64,000 nt of DNA from Bartonella bacilliformis KC583 (GTDB taxonomy: Bacteria; Pseudomonadota; Alphaproteobacteria; Rhizobiales; Rhizobiaceae). A program made the translations under genes and the position numbers. Shown one piece after another: positions 50,902 through 61,668 of this stretch (position 1 is its first letter; every line of letters begins with the position of its first letter). The DNA lies in contig NC_008783.1 in the NCBI RefSeq assembly GCF_000015445.1, positions 689,001 to 753,000 on the forward strand, read 5' to 3'. The notes under the pieces are model-generated. The model did not search any database, was not told the DNA's origin, and saw nothing but the letters and a program-made list of their open reading frames with translations.

Positions 50902-53796
50902 TTACTGTGTAAAGGGACGGCGCAATAAAACTTCTTTGAGAAATTTTCCAGTGTAGGAGGCCGGAACATTAATAATGTCCTCAGGGCGACCGACTGCAAC
51001 AATTTTACCACCACCATCTCCACCTTCTGGCCCTAAATCGATAATCCAATCAGCTGTTTTAATGACTTCGAGATTATGTTCAATAACTGCAACTGTGTTG
51101 CCTTGATCGACGAGTTCATGCAAAACTTCAAGAAGTTTAGAAATATCGTGAAAATGTAGCCCAGTTGTTGGCTCATCTAAAATGTAAAGCGTGCGACCTG
51201 TTGTTTTGCGTGAAAGTTCTTTAGCGAGTTTTACACGTTGAGCTTCTCCACCAGAAAGCGTTGTGGCTTGCTGTCCGACTTTGATGTAGCCAAGGCCTGT
51301 TCGTACAAGAGTTTTCATTTTATGGTGGATTGCAGGAACAGCTTGGAAAAATTCTTCTGCTTTTTCGACAGTCATATCAAGAATATCTGCGATGGATTTT
51401 CCTTTAAATTTTACTTCCAGTGTTTCTCGATTGTAGCGCTTGCCTTGACATACATCGCAAGTAACATAGACATCAGGCAAAAAGTGCATTTCAATTTTGA
51501 TAACACCGTCTCCTTGACATGCTTCACAACGCCCTCCTTTCACATTGAATGAAAAGCGTCCTGCTTTGTACCCTCTGACTTTTGATTCTGGAAGTTCAGC
51601 AAACCAATCGCGAATTGGTGTAAAAGCGCCAGTGTAGGTTGCTGGATTGGAGCGTGGAGTGCGTCCAATGGGCAATTGGTTAATATCGATAACCTTATCA
51701 ATAAGCTCTAGTCCTTCTATTTTATCATAATTTGCTGGGTTTTGATGGCTTTTCATGATGTGGTGTGATGCAGCTTTAAAGAGGGTTTCAATAAGGAATG
51801 TTGATTTTCCTCCACCTGAAACACCCGTTATGCAAACAAAGGTTCCAAGAGGAATATCGACATTAATATTTTTAAGATTATTTCCTTGAGCACCAATCAC
51901 TTTCAGTGTGTTTGATTGTGATATTTTACGGCGCTGGGGAGGAGTGGTAATTGCCATTTTTCCTGAGAGATACTGGCCTGTGAGTGAAGATGGGCTACTC
52001 ATAATTTCCTGTGGTGTGCCTTGAGCTATGATTTCTCCACCATGAACACCTGCGGCAGGGCCAATATCAACAACATGATCTGCAGTGAGGATAGCATCTT
52101 CATCGTGCTCAACAACAATAACCGTATTGCCGAGATCACGTAAATGGCGCAACATTTCTAGAAGGCGTTCATTATCACGTTGATGTAAGCCGATAGAGGG
52201 TTCATCTAAAACATAAAGAACTCCTGTCAGGCCAGAGCCAATCTGCGACGCTAATCGAATACGTTGACTTTCTCCTCCTGAAAGTGTTCCTGAATTGCGA
52301 GATAAGGTGAGATATTCAAGTCCTACGTGATTTAAAAATGTTAAGCGATTACGAATTTCTTTTAAAATACGTGCTGCGATATTCCGTTGTTTTTCGTTTA
52401 AATATTGATCAATCTTAGTGAACCAATCATTTGCTTTTAAAATAGAAAGTTCTGATATCTGTCCAATATGCATTCCATGGATTTTGACAGAAAGGGCTTC
52501 AAATTTTAAACGATAACCATGACATGTTGGGCAGGGAGAAGAGGACATGTAACGTTCAATTTCTTCACGTGACCAAGTTGAATCAGCTTGTTTCCATTGC
52601 CGTTCCATATTGGGGATGATACCTTCAAAGCATTGAGGGGTGTCATAAAAGCGCTCACCATTCTTATAAATAAAGGAGATTTCTTTTGTTTTTGTACCAT
52701 ATAAAATAGCTTTTTGTGCTTCATCTGAAAGTGTGCACCATTTATTGGTGAGTTTAAATTCATAGACATTTCCTAATGCCTCTAAAATTTGGGTATAATA
52801 AAGTGAAGAGGATTTTGACCAAGGGGCAATGGCTCCAGCTTTTAAAGTAAGATTTTCATTGGGCACAATTCTTTTTGGGTCGATTGCTTTTTGAGTTCCA
52901 AGCCCATCACAAGTAGGACAAGCACCAAAAGGATTATTAAATGAAAAAAGGCGTGGTTCAATTTCAGGAATTGAGAAACCAGATATAGGGCAAGCAAACT
53001 TTTCTGAAAAAATAAGTCGTTTGTGGGTTTCATTTTTTGATTTATGGGCAGATTCTTTTGTTGTCAAAGGTTGATTTGCTATTTCAGCAATCGCAAGTCC
53101 ATTGGCTAGCTGTAGGCATGTTTCTATACTATCCGTCACGCGAGAGGCAATGTCATTGCGTATAACAATACGATCTACCACGACATCTATATCATGTTTA
53201 TATTTTTTATTAAGAGGGGGAATATCATGGATTTCATAGAAATGACCATCAATTTTGGCGCGTTGAAACCCCTTTTTTAGAAGTTCTGTTAGCTCTTTTT
53301 TGTATTCACCTTTTCTCCCTCGCACTAAAGGTGCCATAATAAAAATGCGTGTCCCTTCTGGTAAAGCCATAATTTGGTCAACCATTTGGCTGACTGTCTG
53401 GCTTTCGATGGGAAGGCCCGTAACAGGTGAGTGAGGAATACCGATACGAGCAAAAAGGAGGCGCATATAATCATAAATTTCAGTTATAGTACCAACTGTT
53501 GAACGGGGATTACGGCTGGTAGTTTTTTGCTCAATTGATATAGCAGGAGAAAGGCCGTCTATTCGGTCTACATTTGGTTTTCGCATCATTTCCAAGAATT
53601 GACGCGCGTAAGCAGAGAGGCTTTCAACATAACGGCGTTGACCTTCGGCATAAATTGTATCAAAAGCTAAGGATGATTTACCTGAGCCAGAAGGTCCTGT
53701 TATGACGATCAATTTGTCGCGGGGAAGGTCAAGATCAACATTTTTAAGGTTGTGTTCACATGCACCGCGAATGGAGATATATTTTTGATGAGGCAT
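50902..53796 (-). CDS. uvrA: Excinuclease ABC subunit A
   Basis: The product has 964 residues. Two ABC modules: Walker [10 protein letters not shown] near residue 31 and GVSGGGKST near 657; signatures [13 protein letters not shown] and [13 protein letters not shown]. Zinc cysteines [23 protein letters not shown] and CDVCQGKRY are present. It finds bulky lesions for nucleotide excision repair. It is divergent from ssb, the common UvrA-SSB arrangement; no LexA box seen between them. Confidence 0.97.
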   Translation of the reverse strand: MPHQKYISIRGACEHNLKNVDLDLPRDKLIVITGPSGSGKSSLAFDTIYAEGQRRYVESLSAYARQFLEMMRKPNVDRIDGLSPAISIEQKTTSRNPRSTVGTITEIYDYMRLLFARIGIPHSPVTGLPIESQTVSQMVDQIMALPEGTRIFIMAPLVRGRKGEYKKELTELLKKGFQRAKIDGHFYEIHDIPPLNKKYKHDIDVVVDRIVIRNDIASRVTDSIETCLQLANGLAIAEIANQPLTTKESAHKSKNETHKRLIFSEKFACPISGFSIPEIEPRLFSFNNPFGACPTCDGLGTQKAIDPKRIVPNENLTLKAGAIAPWSKSSSLYYTQILEALGNVYEFKLTNKWCTLSDEAQKAILYGTKTKEISFIYKNGERFYDTPQCFEGIIPNMERQWKQADSTWSREEIERYMSSSPCPTCHGYRLKFEALSVKIHGMHIGQISELSILKANDWFTKIDQYLNEKQRNIAARILKEIRNRLTFLNHVGLEYLTLSRNSGTLSGGESQRIRLASQIGSGLTGVLYVLDEPSIGLHQRDNERLLEMLRHLRDLGNTVIVVEHDEDAILTADHVVDIGPAAGVHGGEIIAQGTPQEIMSSPSSLTGQYLSGKMAITTPPQRRKISQSNTLKVIGAQGNNLKNINVDIPLGTFVCITGVSGGGKSTFLIETLFKAASHHIMKSHQNPANYDKIEGLELIDKVIDINQLPIGRTPRSNPATYTGAFTPIRDWFAELPESKVRGYKAGRFSFNVKGGRCEACQGDGVIKIEMHFLPDVYVTCDVCQGKRYNRETLEVKFKGKSIADILDMTVEKAEEFFQAVPAIHHKMKTLVRTGLGYIKVGQQATTLSGGEAQRVKLAKELSRKTTGRTLYILDEPTTGLHFHDISKLLEVLHELVDQGNTVAVIEHNLEVIKTADWIIDLGPEGGDGGGKIVAVGRPEDIINVPASYTGKFLKEVLLRRPFTQ

Positions 53797-53994
53797 GAAT
53801 TTATCCTTCGCATATGTGAAAAAAATTTATATTGAGTGTGAATAAAGTTGTTTTTTTGAAATTACAATCTATTCAATTACTTCAACGTGGAAAGAGGGGC
53901 AAAAAGAGAATCTTTTTACTTTAATATAGCTTAGTAAACTACACATTGTTGTTATTTTTGTTATAATGAGATTTTAAATTTCGGAGTGTATGCG

Positions 53995-54528
53995 ATGGCT
54001 GGAAGCCTTAATAAAGTTATTTTGATTGGTAATCTTGGTGCAGATCCTGAAATTCGCCGTTTGAATTCTGGTGATCAAGTGGCAAATTTGCGTATTGCTA
54101 CCTCAGAAAGTTGGCGTGATCGGAATACGAATGAACGTAAAGAGCGTACTGAGTGGCACAGTGTTGTTATTTTTAATGAAAACCTTATCAAAGTTGCGGA
54201 GCAATATTTAAGAAAAGGCAGCAAAATTTATATTGAAGGTCAATTGCAAACACGTAAATGGCAAGATCAAAATAATAATGACCATTTTACAACAGAGATC
54301 GTTCTACAGAAATACCGTGGTGAATTACAAATGCTTAACAGCCGTGGAGCAGATAGTAGGGAGGAAATACAAGACGCAAGTCAGTCAGGTGAGGACTATA
54401 GTAATGCTGGTTATAAAGGTGATTCTTTTGGTAACAGGAGTTCAAATAAGAAAGACAGTTTTGGCCAAAATAATAACCAATCAGGAGGAAGTTTTTCACA
54501 CCAATTAGATGACGATGTGCCTTTTTAA
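53995..54528 (+). CDS. ssb: Single-stranded DNA-binding protein
   Basis: The product has 177 residues starting [19 protein letters not shown]; an ATG nine bases upstream is possible. It has an OB fold (about 1-110), a Gly/Asn/Ser-rich linker and the acidic tip DDDVPF that recruits partners. TATAAT at 53963 is a likely -10. Confidence 0.96.
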   Translation: MAGSLNKVILIGNLGADPEIRRLNSGDQVANLRIATSESWRDRNTNERKERTEWHSVVIFNENLIKVAEQYLRKGSKIYIEGQLQTRKWQDQNNNDHFTTEIVLQKYRGELQMLNSRGADSREEIQDASQSGEDYSNAGYKGDSFGNRSSNKKDSFGQNNNQSGGSFSHQLDDDVPF

Positions 54529-55011
54529 TGATCTATAGCAGATGCTGTAATGATTGCTTTCATCTTAGAAAAGAAAAGGGGAGTTTTTAGTTTGGATACT
54601 AGAAGTGATAGAGGTAATTTAAAAATTTCATGATCAAAAAATAAGGTGGAGTATATATAAAGGTTTGACAGGACTCGGTGTAGTATACTCAAAGCCTAGT
54701 TCATTAGGTGCACTAACATTATAAAAATATAATGGATTATAAGTCATTTTTACTATTTGGAGAGAGGGAGCAATTATTTCCCTGAAAGTCTTAATGAATT
54801 TTCATTCAGATTATCACTTAAGTAGCACTGGAAGGAATAACTAGTGCGTTTTTACGATTGTTTATTTCATACATAATTTTTGATATAAAGAAATGCAATG
54901 TTTCAAATTTTTGTTAAATTCCTCCTTCATTGCCGAGAGGAAAATTAGCATTTTAAGGTATTTTTCGATATAAAATATCAATGATGATTCTTTTTTGAAA
55001 GTATTGGAACT
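54529..55011. other. 483-base spacer upstream of gyrA
   Basis: AT-rich with no open frame of note. TTGACA at 54665 is followed by TATACT after only 13 bases, too close for a normal sigma-70 promoter. No hairpin terminator for ssb was evident. Confidence 0.45.
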
Positions 55012-57798
55012 GTGACCGATCTTACTCGACTACCAGAACATGATGTGTCGACCGGTATTGAACCAGTCAGTATCATTGAAGAAATGCAGTGCTCTTATCT
55101 AGATTATGCGATGAGCGTAATTGTGTCGCGCGCACTGCCTGATGTCCGTGATGGGCTTAAGCCTGTCCATCGGCGCATTCTTCATGCGATGAATGAAATG
55201 GGACTTTTGTTCAATAAGCCTTATCGTAAGTCAGCGGGTGTTGTTGGTGAAGTGATGGGAAAGTTTCATCCTCATGGTGATGCTTCAATTTATGATGCCT
55301 TGGTGCGTATGGCACAGGATTTTTCTTTACGAAATCCTCTGATTGATGGACAGGGAAATTTTGGCTCTGTTGACGGTGATCCACCCGCAGCGATGCGTTA
55401 CACGGAATGTCGTTTAGAAAAAGTTGCAGAAGAACTTTTAGCTGATATTGATAAAGATACTGTTGATTTTCAAGATAATTATGATGGGCGTGAGCATGAA
55501 CCTATAGTTTTGCCTGCACGTTTCCCTAACCTGTTAGTAAATGGATCGGGTGGTATTGCTGTAGGTATGGCAACCAATATTCCTCCACATAATCTAGGTG
55601 AGGTTATTGATGGATGTGTTGCTTTGATCGATAATCCTAACATAACTATAGATGAGATGTTAGCAATTATTCCGGGGCCTGATTTTCCTACAGGTGGTAT
55701 TATTCTTGGCCATTCTGGTGTCCGTTCTGCTTATGAAACAGGGCGTGGTTCAATTATTATGCGTGCTAAGGTTGAGATCGAGGAAATTCGCAATCAGCGG
55801 CAGGCAATTATCGTAAGCGAAATACCTTATCAAGTTAATAAAGCAACAATGGTTGAGAAGATGGCCGAATTGGTGCGTGATAAACGTATCGAAGGAATCT
55901 CCGATTTGCGTGATGAATCTGATCGTGATGGGTATCGAGTTGTCATTGAGCTAAAAAGAGAAGCTGTTGCAGACGTTGTTTTGAATCAGCTTTATCGTTA
56001 TACACCGTTGCAAGCCTCATTTGGTTGCAATATGGTTGCGTTGAATGGAGGAAAGCCTGAACAAATGACGTTGCTTGACATGCTTCGTGCATTTGTTTCC
56101 TTCCGCGAAGAAGTGGTAAGCCGGCGCACAAAATATCTTTTGCGTAAAGCACGTGAGCGTGCGCATGTTTTAGTTGGTCTTGCTATCGCTGTTGCTAATA
56201 TTGATGAGATTATAGAATTAATTCGCAAAGCTCATGATCCACAGACAGCGCGTACACAGTTAATGGAACGGCGTTGGCCGGCTTCTGAGGTAGCAGCTTT
56301 GATTAAGCTTATAGATGATCCTCGTCATATTATTCATGAGGATAATACGTACAATTTGTCTGAAGAACAAGCGCGTGCTATTTTAGAATTGCGTTTGCAA
56401 AGATTAACAGCGCTTGGTCGTAATGAAATTGCTGATGAACTCAATGCAATTGGAGAAGATATTGCTGACTATCTTGGTATTTTAGCATCACGCTCACGGA
56501 TCATGGACATTGTTAAAAGTGAGCTCAGCGCTTTGCGTGAAACATTTGCAACACCACGGCGTACTGTATTTGGTTTTGGTAGTGCCGAGATGGACTGCGA
56601 AGATCTGATTGTTCCAGAAGATATGGTGGTGACAGTGAGCCATAGTGGCTATATTAAGCGTGTGCCTCTAAATACATACCGTGCGCAGCGTCGTGGTGGT
56701 AAGGGACGTTCTGGTATGGCAACAAAGGATCAGGATTTTGTTACTCGCTTATTCGTGGCCAATACACATACACCAGTTCTTTTCTTTTCATCACGTGGGA
56801 TTGTTTATAAAGAGAAGGTTTGGCGTTTACCTGTTGGTACGCCGCAATCACGCGGTAGAGCTTTAATTAATATGTTGCCTTTGCAACAAGGCGAGCGCAT
56901 TACAACAATTATGCCATTGCCGGAGGATGAGGCAAGTTGGGGTAAACTGGATATTATGTTTGCAACAACGCGTGGAACTGTGCGCCGTAATAAATTATCA
57001 GACTTTATTCAAGTTAATCGCAATGGTAAAATAGCAATGAAACTTGATGAAGAGGGAGATGAGATCCTTTCTGTAGAGACCTGTACAGAACATGATGACG
57101 TTGTTCTTATTACAGCAAACGGGCAGTGTATTCGTTTTCCAGTTACTGATATTCGTGTATTTTCTGGTCGTAATTCGATGGGGGTACGCGGTATCAATAT
57201 GGTTGAGGGTGATAAGGTCATTTCAATGACTATTTTAGAGCATGTTGAAGCGACATCAGTCGAACGTTCTGCTTATATTAAACGTGCAATCAATGAGCGT
57301 CGTGTTGCAGGTTCAGATGATGAAGATATTTTAACTGTTGATGAAGATGGAGAGGAAACTGAGGTTGAATTAACAGATGAACGTTATGCAGAACTTAGCG
57401 CTCATGAGCAAATGCTTTTAACAGTTAGTGAATTTGGTTATGGAAAACGCTCTTCTTCTTATGATTTCCGTATTTCAGGACGCGGTGGAAAAGGGATACG
57501 CGCAACTGATCTATCAAAGGCGGCTGAAATTGGTAAGTTAGTAGCAGCCTTTCCAGTAGGAGAACGAGATCAAATTATGTTAGTTTCGGATGGAGGACAG
57601 CTTATTCGTGTTCCCGTCAACTGTATTCGTATAGCGGGTCGTTCAACTAAAGGGGTCACAGTCTTTAATACAGCAAAAGGTGAAAAAGTTGTATCGGTTG
57701 AGCGTATTTCTGAATCTGAAAATGATACTAATCAGTTAGATATTGAAAGTGAGGAACATTCCGGAACAGTTAGCATGAGTGAAGAGAAAAAACTCTGA
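55012..57798 (+). CDS. gyrA: DNA gyrase subunit A
   Basis: The product has 928 residues from a GTG start. The active-site Tyr130 lies in [10 protein letters not shown], and the GyrA box is QRRGGKG, followed by the C-terminal pinwheel. The quinolone-determining region reads [17 protein letters not shown], with Ala91 at the position of E. coli Ser83 and Asp95 at that of Asp87. Ala91 is reported as the natural residue in Bartonella, linked to low fluoroquinolone susceptibility. An acidic insert lies around residues 770-800 ([18 protein letters not shown]). Confidence 0.97.
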   Translation: MTDLTRLPEHDVSTGIEPVSIIEEMQCSYLDYAMSVIVSRALPDVRDGLKPVHRRILHAMNEMGLLFNKPYRKSAGVVGEVMGKFHPHGDASIYDALVRMAQDFSLRNPLIDGQGNFGSVDGDPPAAMRYTECRLEKVAEELLADIDKDTVDFQDNYDGREHEPIVLPARFPNLLVNGSGGIAVGMATNIPPHNLGEVIDGCVALIDNPNITIDEMLAIIPGPDFPTGGIILGHSGVRSAYETGRGSIIMRAKVEIEEIRNQRQAIIVSEIPYQVNKATMVEKMAELVRDKRIEGISDLRDESDRDGYRVVIELKREAVADVVLNQLYRYTPLQASFGCNMVALNGGKPEQMTLLDMLRAFVSFREEVVSRRTKYLLRKARERAHVLVGLAIAVANIDEIIELIRKAHDPQTARTQLMERRWPASEVAALIKLIDDPRHIIHEDNTYNLSEEQARAILELRLQRLTALGRNEIADELNAIGEDIADYLGILASRSRIMDIVKSELSALRETFATPRRTVFGFGSAEMDCEDLIVPEDMVVTVSHSGYIKRVPLNTYRAQRRGGKGRSGMATKDQDFVTRLFVANTHTPVLFFSSRGIVYKEKVWRLPVGTPQSRGRALINMLPLQQGERITTIMPLPEDEASWGKLDIMFATTRGTVRRNKLSDFIQVNRNGKIAMKLDEEGDEILSVETCTEHDDVVLITANGQCIRFPVTDIRVFSGRNSMGVRGINMVEGDKVISMTILEHVEATSVERSAYIKRAINERRVAGSDDEDILTVDEDGEETEVELTDERYAELSAHEQMLLTVSEFGYGKRSSSYDFRISGRGGKGIRATDLSKAAEIGKLVAAFPVGERDQIMLVSDGGQLIRVPVNCIRIAGRSTKGVTVFNTAKGEKVVSVERISESENDTNQLDIESEEHSGTVSMSEEKKL

Positions 57799-57815
57799 AA
57801 ATGTCGGAATTAGCT

Positions 57816-58310
57816 ATGACAATTGCTTTTTATGCAGGCTCCTTTGATCCTATTACAAACGGTCATCTTGATGTTTTGCGAGGCAGTTTACTGCTGGCTG
57901 ATAAAGTTGTTGTAGCTATAGGTGTGCAGGCTCAAAAACAGTCTCTCTTTAGTTTTGAAGAGCGTGTTGATTTAATTACGCAAGTGGGAAGGGATTTATT
58001 GAATGTAGGTCCTGATCGATTGCAGGTTATTTCATTTAACAATCTTTTGATTGATACAGCACGTGAAATTGGTGCGTCATTTCTTGTTCGTGGGCTGCGT
58101 GATGGTACAGATTTTGATTATGAAATGCAAATGGCAGGGATGAATGGGATAATGGCTCCTGAGTTGCAAACTGTGTTTTTGCCAGCAAGTATTTCTGGTC
58201 GTGTGATAACTTCTACATTGGTCCATCAAATTGCTGCTATGGGAGGAGATGTTACACATTTTGTTCCTCAAAATGTCGCACAAGCTTTGCGCTTAAAGTT
58301 TAAGTTTTAA
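57816..58310 (+). CDS. coaD: Phosphopantetheine adenylyltransferase
   Basis: The product has 164 residues starting [20 protein letters not shown], with CGGAATT upstream; ATG 57801, three bases after gyrA, would add five. The TNGH nucleotidyltransferase motif and [17 protein letters not shown] are conserved. It makes dephospho-CoA. Adjacent to gyrA and likely co-transcribed. Confidence 0.94.
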   Translation: MTIAFYAGSFDPITNGHLDVLRGSLLLADKVVVAIGVQAQKQSLFSFEERVDLITQVGRDLLNVGPDRLQVISFNNLLIDTAREIGASFLVRGLRDGTDFDYEMQMAGMNGIMAPELQTVFLPASISGRVITSTLVHQIAAMGGDVTHFVPQNVAQALRLKFKF

Positions 58311-58324
58311 AAAGGGGAAAGAGT

Positions 58325-58900
58325 GTGTATTCTAGATTTTTTTCTATTTTGGTGTGCATTTTTTGCCTTTTTTCATTTAGTGCAGCAGCAGATGATCATA
58401 ATATCCTTGTTTTATCTCTGAAAAATGGTGATGTAATTATACGCCTTCGTTCTGATCTTGCACCAAAGCATGTTACCCAAATCAAAAAGTTAGCAAAAGA
58501 AGGAGCATATGATCATGTAGTGTTTCACCGCGTTATTCCTGGTTTTATGGCTCAGACTGGCGATGTGAAATTTGGAAAAAAGGGTAGCGCTGATTTTGAT
58601 CTTAAACGCGTTGGAATGGGTGGTTCAAGTTATCCTGATCTTCCTGCAGAGTTTTCAAAGCAGCCATTTAAGCGTGGTACCGTTGGTATGGCGCGTTCAC
58701 AGGATCCTAATTCGGCAAATTCTCAATTCTTTATTTGTTTTGATGATGCTACTTTTTTAAATGCCCAATATACTGCTGTTGGAGAAGTTATAGAAGGCAT
58801 GGATGTTGTCGATAGAATTAAAAAAGGCACTATAGCCAATAATGGATCTGTAAAAGATCCTGATGTTATTAAGTCTGTTCATTTGCAAGCTAGTAAATAA
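58325..58900 (+). CDS. Periplasmic cyclophilin-type peptidyl-prolyl isomerase
   Basis: The product has 191 residues from a GTG start. Signal peptide about 1-22 (FFSILVCIFCLFSFSAAA). The cyclophilin core shows VVFHRVIPGFMAQTGD and SANSQFFICF. Exported, so it should help fold envelope proteins. It is 14 bases after coaD and 16 before a cytoplasmic paralogue with strong similarity, pointing to an old tandem duplication. Confidence 0.92.
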   Translation: MYSRFFSILVCIFCLFSFSAAADDHNILVLSLKNGDVIIRLRSDLAPKHVTQIKKLAKEGAYDHVVFHRVIPGFMAQTGDVKFGKKGSADFDLKRVGMGGSSYPDLPAEFSKQPFKRGTVGMARSQDPNSANSQFFICFDDATFLNAQYTAVGEVIEGMDVVDRIKKGTIANNGSVKDPDVIKSVHLQASK

Positions 58901-58916
58901 GTGAAAGGGGAATCCC

Positions 58917-59429
58917 ATGGTTGATATTAAAGATCCAGAAAATATCTTAATTCTTGAAACAACAAAAGGAAAAGTGGTTATTGAACTATTCGCCGATTTA
59001 GCGCCTGGTCATGTTGCACGTATCAAAGAGCTAGTGAATGAAGGAGCCTATGATAATGTTGTTTTCCATCGTGTTATCGATGGTTTTATGGCACAAACTG
59101 GTGATGTACAGTTTGGAAAAAAAGATAGCACAACATTTGATTTGTCACGTGCAGGTATAGGAGGGTCAAATAAGCCTGATTTGACTGCGGAGTTTTCAAA
59201 TATTGCTCATAAACGTGGTACGGTTTCTATGGCACGCAGCCAGAATCCAAATTCTGGTAATTCGCAATTTTTCATTTGTTTTGCAGATGCTCCTTGGCTT
59301 GATCGTCAATATTCTGTGTGGGGACAGGTTATTGAAGGTATAGAGAATGTTGATAAGATTAAGCGTGGTGAGCCTGCTATGGATCCTGATGCTATTATCA
59401 AGGCTACGATTGCTGAAATTACAAAATAA
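58917..59429 (+). CDS. Cytoplasmic cyclophilin-type peptidyl-prolyl isomerase
   Basis: The product has 170 residues and no signal peptide. VVFHRVIDGFMAQTGD, ARSQNPNSGNSQFFICF and the Trp at DAPWLDRQYSVWG (cyclosporin-site Trp) are conserved. It is the paralogue of the exported protein before it. The start is ATG after GAAAGGGGAA. Confidence 0.93.
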   Translation: MVDIKDPENILILETTKGKVVIELFADLAPGHVARIKELVNEGAYDNVVFHRVIDGFMAQTGDVQFGKKDSTTFDLSRAGIGGSNKPDLTAEFSNIAHKRGTVSMARSQNPNSGNSQFFICFADAPWLDRQYSVWGQVIEGIENVDKIKRGEPAMDPDAIIKATIAEITK

Positions 59430-59726
59430 TCAGGAATGTTGTATATAGCTATTATTATGATTTATTGTGAATTTCATTAGATTTTGAGTGAGCTATTTTT
59501 GCTATGCAATTAACTTTTTTCATTTTCAGTAAATAGCTCTACTGAAGTTATTTATTTGCTATAGTAATTTATATTTTCTTCGTCTCATTGTATTTTTTAC
59601 GTCGCTTCAGTGTTGAGATGATTAAAAATCATCATAATGTTTGTAACCTTTATGATCATTCAATTAGAAAGAGTTATCGCTTACAGAAATATAGGCGATA
59701 GAATATATTAAATTGAAAAAGCAAGA

Positions 59727-60863
59727 ATGATGATAAAGACATTTCACTATAGAAAAATTGCTCAAGATGGGTGTGCACGCCGGGGCGAGATTATAACAGG
59801 CCGAGGGCGTATTCGTACACCTGCATTCATGCCAGTTGGGACAGCAGCAACCGTTAAGGCTATGTATATGGATCAGCTACGTGATCTTGGTACGGATATC
59901 ATTTTGGGTAATACGTATCATTTGATGTTGCGTCCAGGAGCTGAACGTGTTGCGCGTTTGGGCGGCTTACATGAATTTGCACGTTGGCCTGAGCCTATTT
60001 TAACGGATTCAGGTGGTTTTCAGGTTATGTCGCTCGCAGGAATTTGTAAAGTTACAGAGCAAAGCGTAATTTTTCGCTCTTATCTTAATGGAGCGCAATA
60101 TGAAATGAGCCCAGAGCGTTCTATCGAAATCCAAGGGCTACTTGATTCCGATATTCAAATGCAGCTTGATCAATGTATTGCATTGCCTGCGAAGGAGAGA
60201 GAAATAGAAGCGGCTATGGAACTTTCATTACGTTGGGCACAGCGTTGTAAAACAGCGTTTGGTCATCAACCTGAGAAAGCTATGTTTGGTATTGTTCAGG
60301 GTGGGGATAATATGAAATTACGTGAACGCTCTGCTTTAGCATTGAAAGAGATGGATTTGAAAGGCTATGCGATCGGAGGGCTCGCAGTTGGAGAACCCCA
60401 GGATGTTATGATAACTGTATTAGATGCCACTTGTCCGCTTTTGCCAGAGGATAAGCCACGTTATCTCATGGGGGTCGGGACGCCGGATGATATTTTAAAA
60501 AGTGTTGCTCGAGGTATTGATATGTTTGATTGTGTGATGCCAACCCGTGCAGGGCGTCATGGTTTAGCTTTTACTCGTTTTGGCAGGATTAATTTACGTA
60601 ATGCGCGTTATGCAGAAGATTCGTGTCCTCTGGATCCACAATCACCATGTCCTGCTGCACGTGATTATAGCTGTGCTTATTTGCATCATTTAATAAAATC
60701 GGGTGAATCTCTTGGTGGTATGTTGTTAACTTGGAATAATCTTTCTTATTATCAACAACTTATGCAGGGTATTCGTGATGCTATTGAAGCAGGATGTTAT
60801 GCAGACTTTTGTGCTGAAACAACTTCTGCATGGATGCAAGGTGATAAGATATTGGAAAATTAG
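59727..60863 (+). CDS. tgt: Queuine tRNA-ribosyltransferase (tRNA-guanine transglycosylase)
   Basis: The product has 378 residues. Catalytic Asp94 (TDSGGFQVMS) and nucleophile Asp268 (DMFDCVMPTRAGRHG) are present. It inserts preQ1 at position 34 of GUN tRNAs, including the tRNA-Asn of this window. The zinc site, CxCxxC...H in E. coli (302, 304, 307, 333), here reads S306, C308, A311 and N337, so three of four ligands are absent. The protein is otherwise full length and well conserved. Confidence 0.93.
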   Translation: MMIKTFHYRKIAQDGCARRGEIITGRGRIRTPAFMPVGTAATVKAMYMDQLRDLGTDIILGNTYHLMLRPGAERVARLGGLHEFARWPEPILTDSGGFQVMSLAGICKVTEQSVIFRSYLNGAQYEMSPERSIEIQGLLDSDIQMQLDQCIALPAKEREIEAAMELSLRWAQRCKTAFGHQPEKAMFGIVQGGDNMKLRERSALALKEMDLKGYAIGGLAVGEPQDVMITVLDATCPLLPEDKPRYLMGVGTPDDILKSVARGIDMFDCVMPTRAGRHGLAFTRFGRINLRNARYAEDSCPLDPQSPCPAARDYSCAYLHHLIKSGESLGGMLLTWNNLSYYQQLMQGIRDAIEAGCYADFCAETTSAWMQGDKILEN

Positions 60864-60972
60864 TGTCTGATTTTTTGAGTATTGCTCATATTATTGAATT
60901 CATTGTTTTATAGAAAGATTTTTTTGTTTTCCTTAACACTATAAACTGCTGGAGTATTTCTCTTAAAAAAGA

Positions 60973-61010
60973 TAAAACTGCGCATCCATTTCTAGAATAG
61001 CGCAGTTTTA
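60973..61010 (+). terminator. Stem-loop downstream of tgt, probable terminator
   Basis: TAAAACTGCGC and GCGCAGTTTTA form a perfect 11-bp stem with a 16-base loop, 110 bases after the tgt stop. The A-run and T-run flanks could make it work in both directions, although no long T run follows. Confidence 0.65.
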
Positions 61011-61335
61011 TTGATAGATGTTTTCTCTATGATATATAAAATATCCGGTAGAGACAACTGTTCTCCGATACGCAATACATGATCCGGAAAAAACTGTTTA
61101 GATCAATAATGTTAATTACAGGTTAGTGATTTCTTAAATAAGTGTAAAAATTGCGTTTTCTATCAAATTTTGTAAGAATTAATTATAAAAATTTAGATAA
61201 AAGCACCATACCAACTGTATGTGATACGCAGTTTAAAAGAAAATAGCTCAATGTAGTATGATGATGTCTATTTTAACTTTGTAAAACGTAAAAGATTATT
61301 CTAGAGATTTTCATGATATAGCAACGTATTTTGAT

Positions 61336-61377
61336 ATCATTACCAAATGAATAATAAAATATTCATTTGGTAATGAT
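61336..61377. repeat. Perfect 18-bp inverted repeat with 6-base loop
   Basis: ATCATTACCAAATGAATA, then ATAAAA, then the exact reverse complement. It lies about 290 bases from the 3' end of the minus-strand MFS gene and may be its terminator or a separate palindromic element. It is too perfect and AT-rich to be a typical GC-rich terminator, and lacks a clear T run on either side. Confidence 0.7.
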
Positions 61378-61668
61378 TATTGCAGCATTTCCTTTATAAA
61401 AAATTTCTGGTTTCATATAAATTATGATCAATAGAAAAAAATTATGATTTTTATAATTAACTGGTTTTAAAAAATCTAAATTATTGATGCACTTGAATTT
61501 TTATTGGTAAGTTTTGCAGAGCTTATGAGATAGAGCTTGTTAAATTGCTCCAGACAGTGATGGAAAGATATCATAAATTATTCTGAGTGATTTTTATTAT
61601 TCAGTGATCAACTTTTTATTCTTGAGTATTGATAAAAATGATGACTCACGCATTTCTCATTTAATGGG

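Larger units (their letters stand above)
60864..61668. other. 805-base non-coding region between tgt and the MFS gene
   Basis: AT-rich with no convincing gene. It holds two strong inverted repeats (60973-61010 and 61336-61377), listed separately. A plus-strand open frame starting at 61604 is antisense to the MFS gene and looks spurious. Confidence 0.6.

Noticed and set aside
54665..54689. TTGACA...TATACT as a gyrA promoter
   Set aside because: Spacing is 13 bases, too short for sigma-70, and it lies over 320 bases from the gyrA start.
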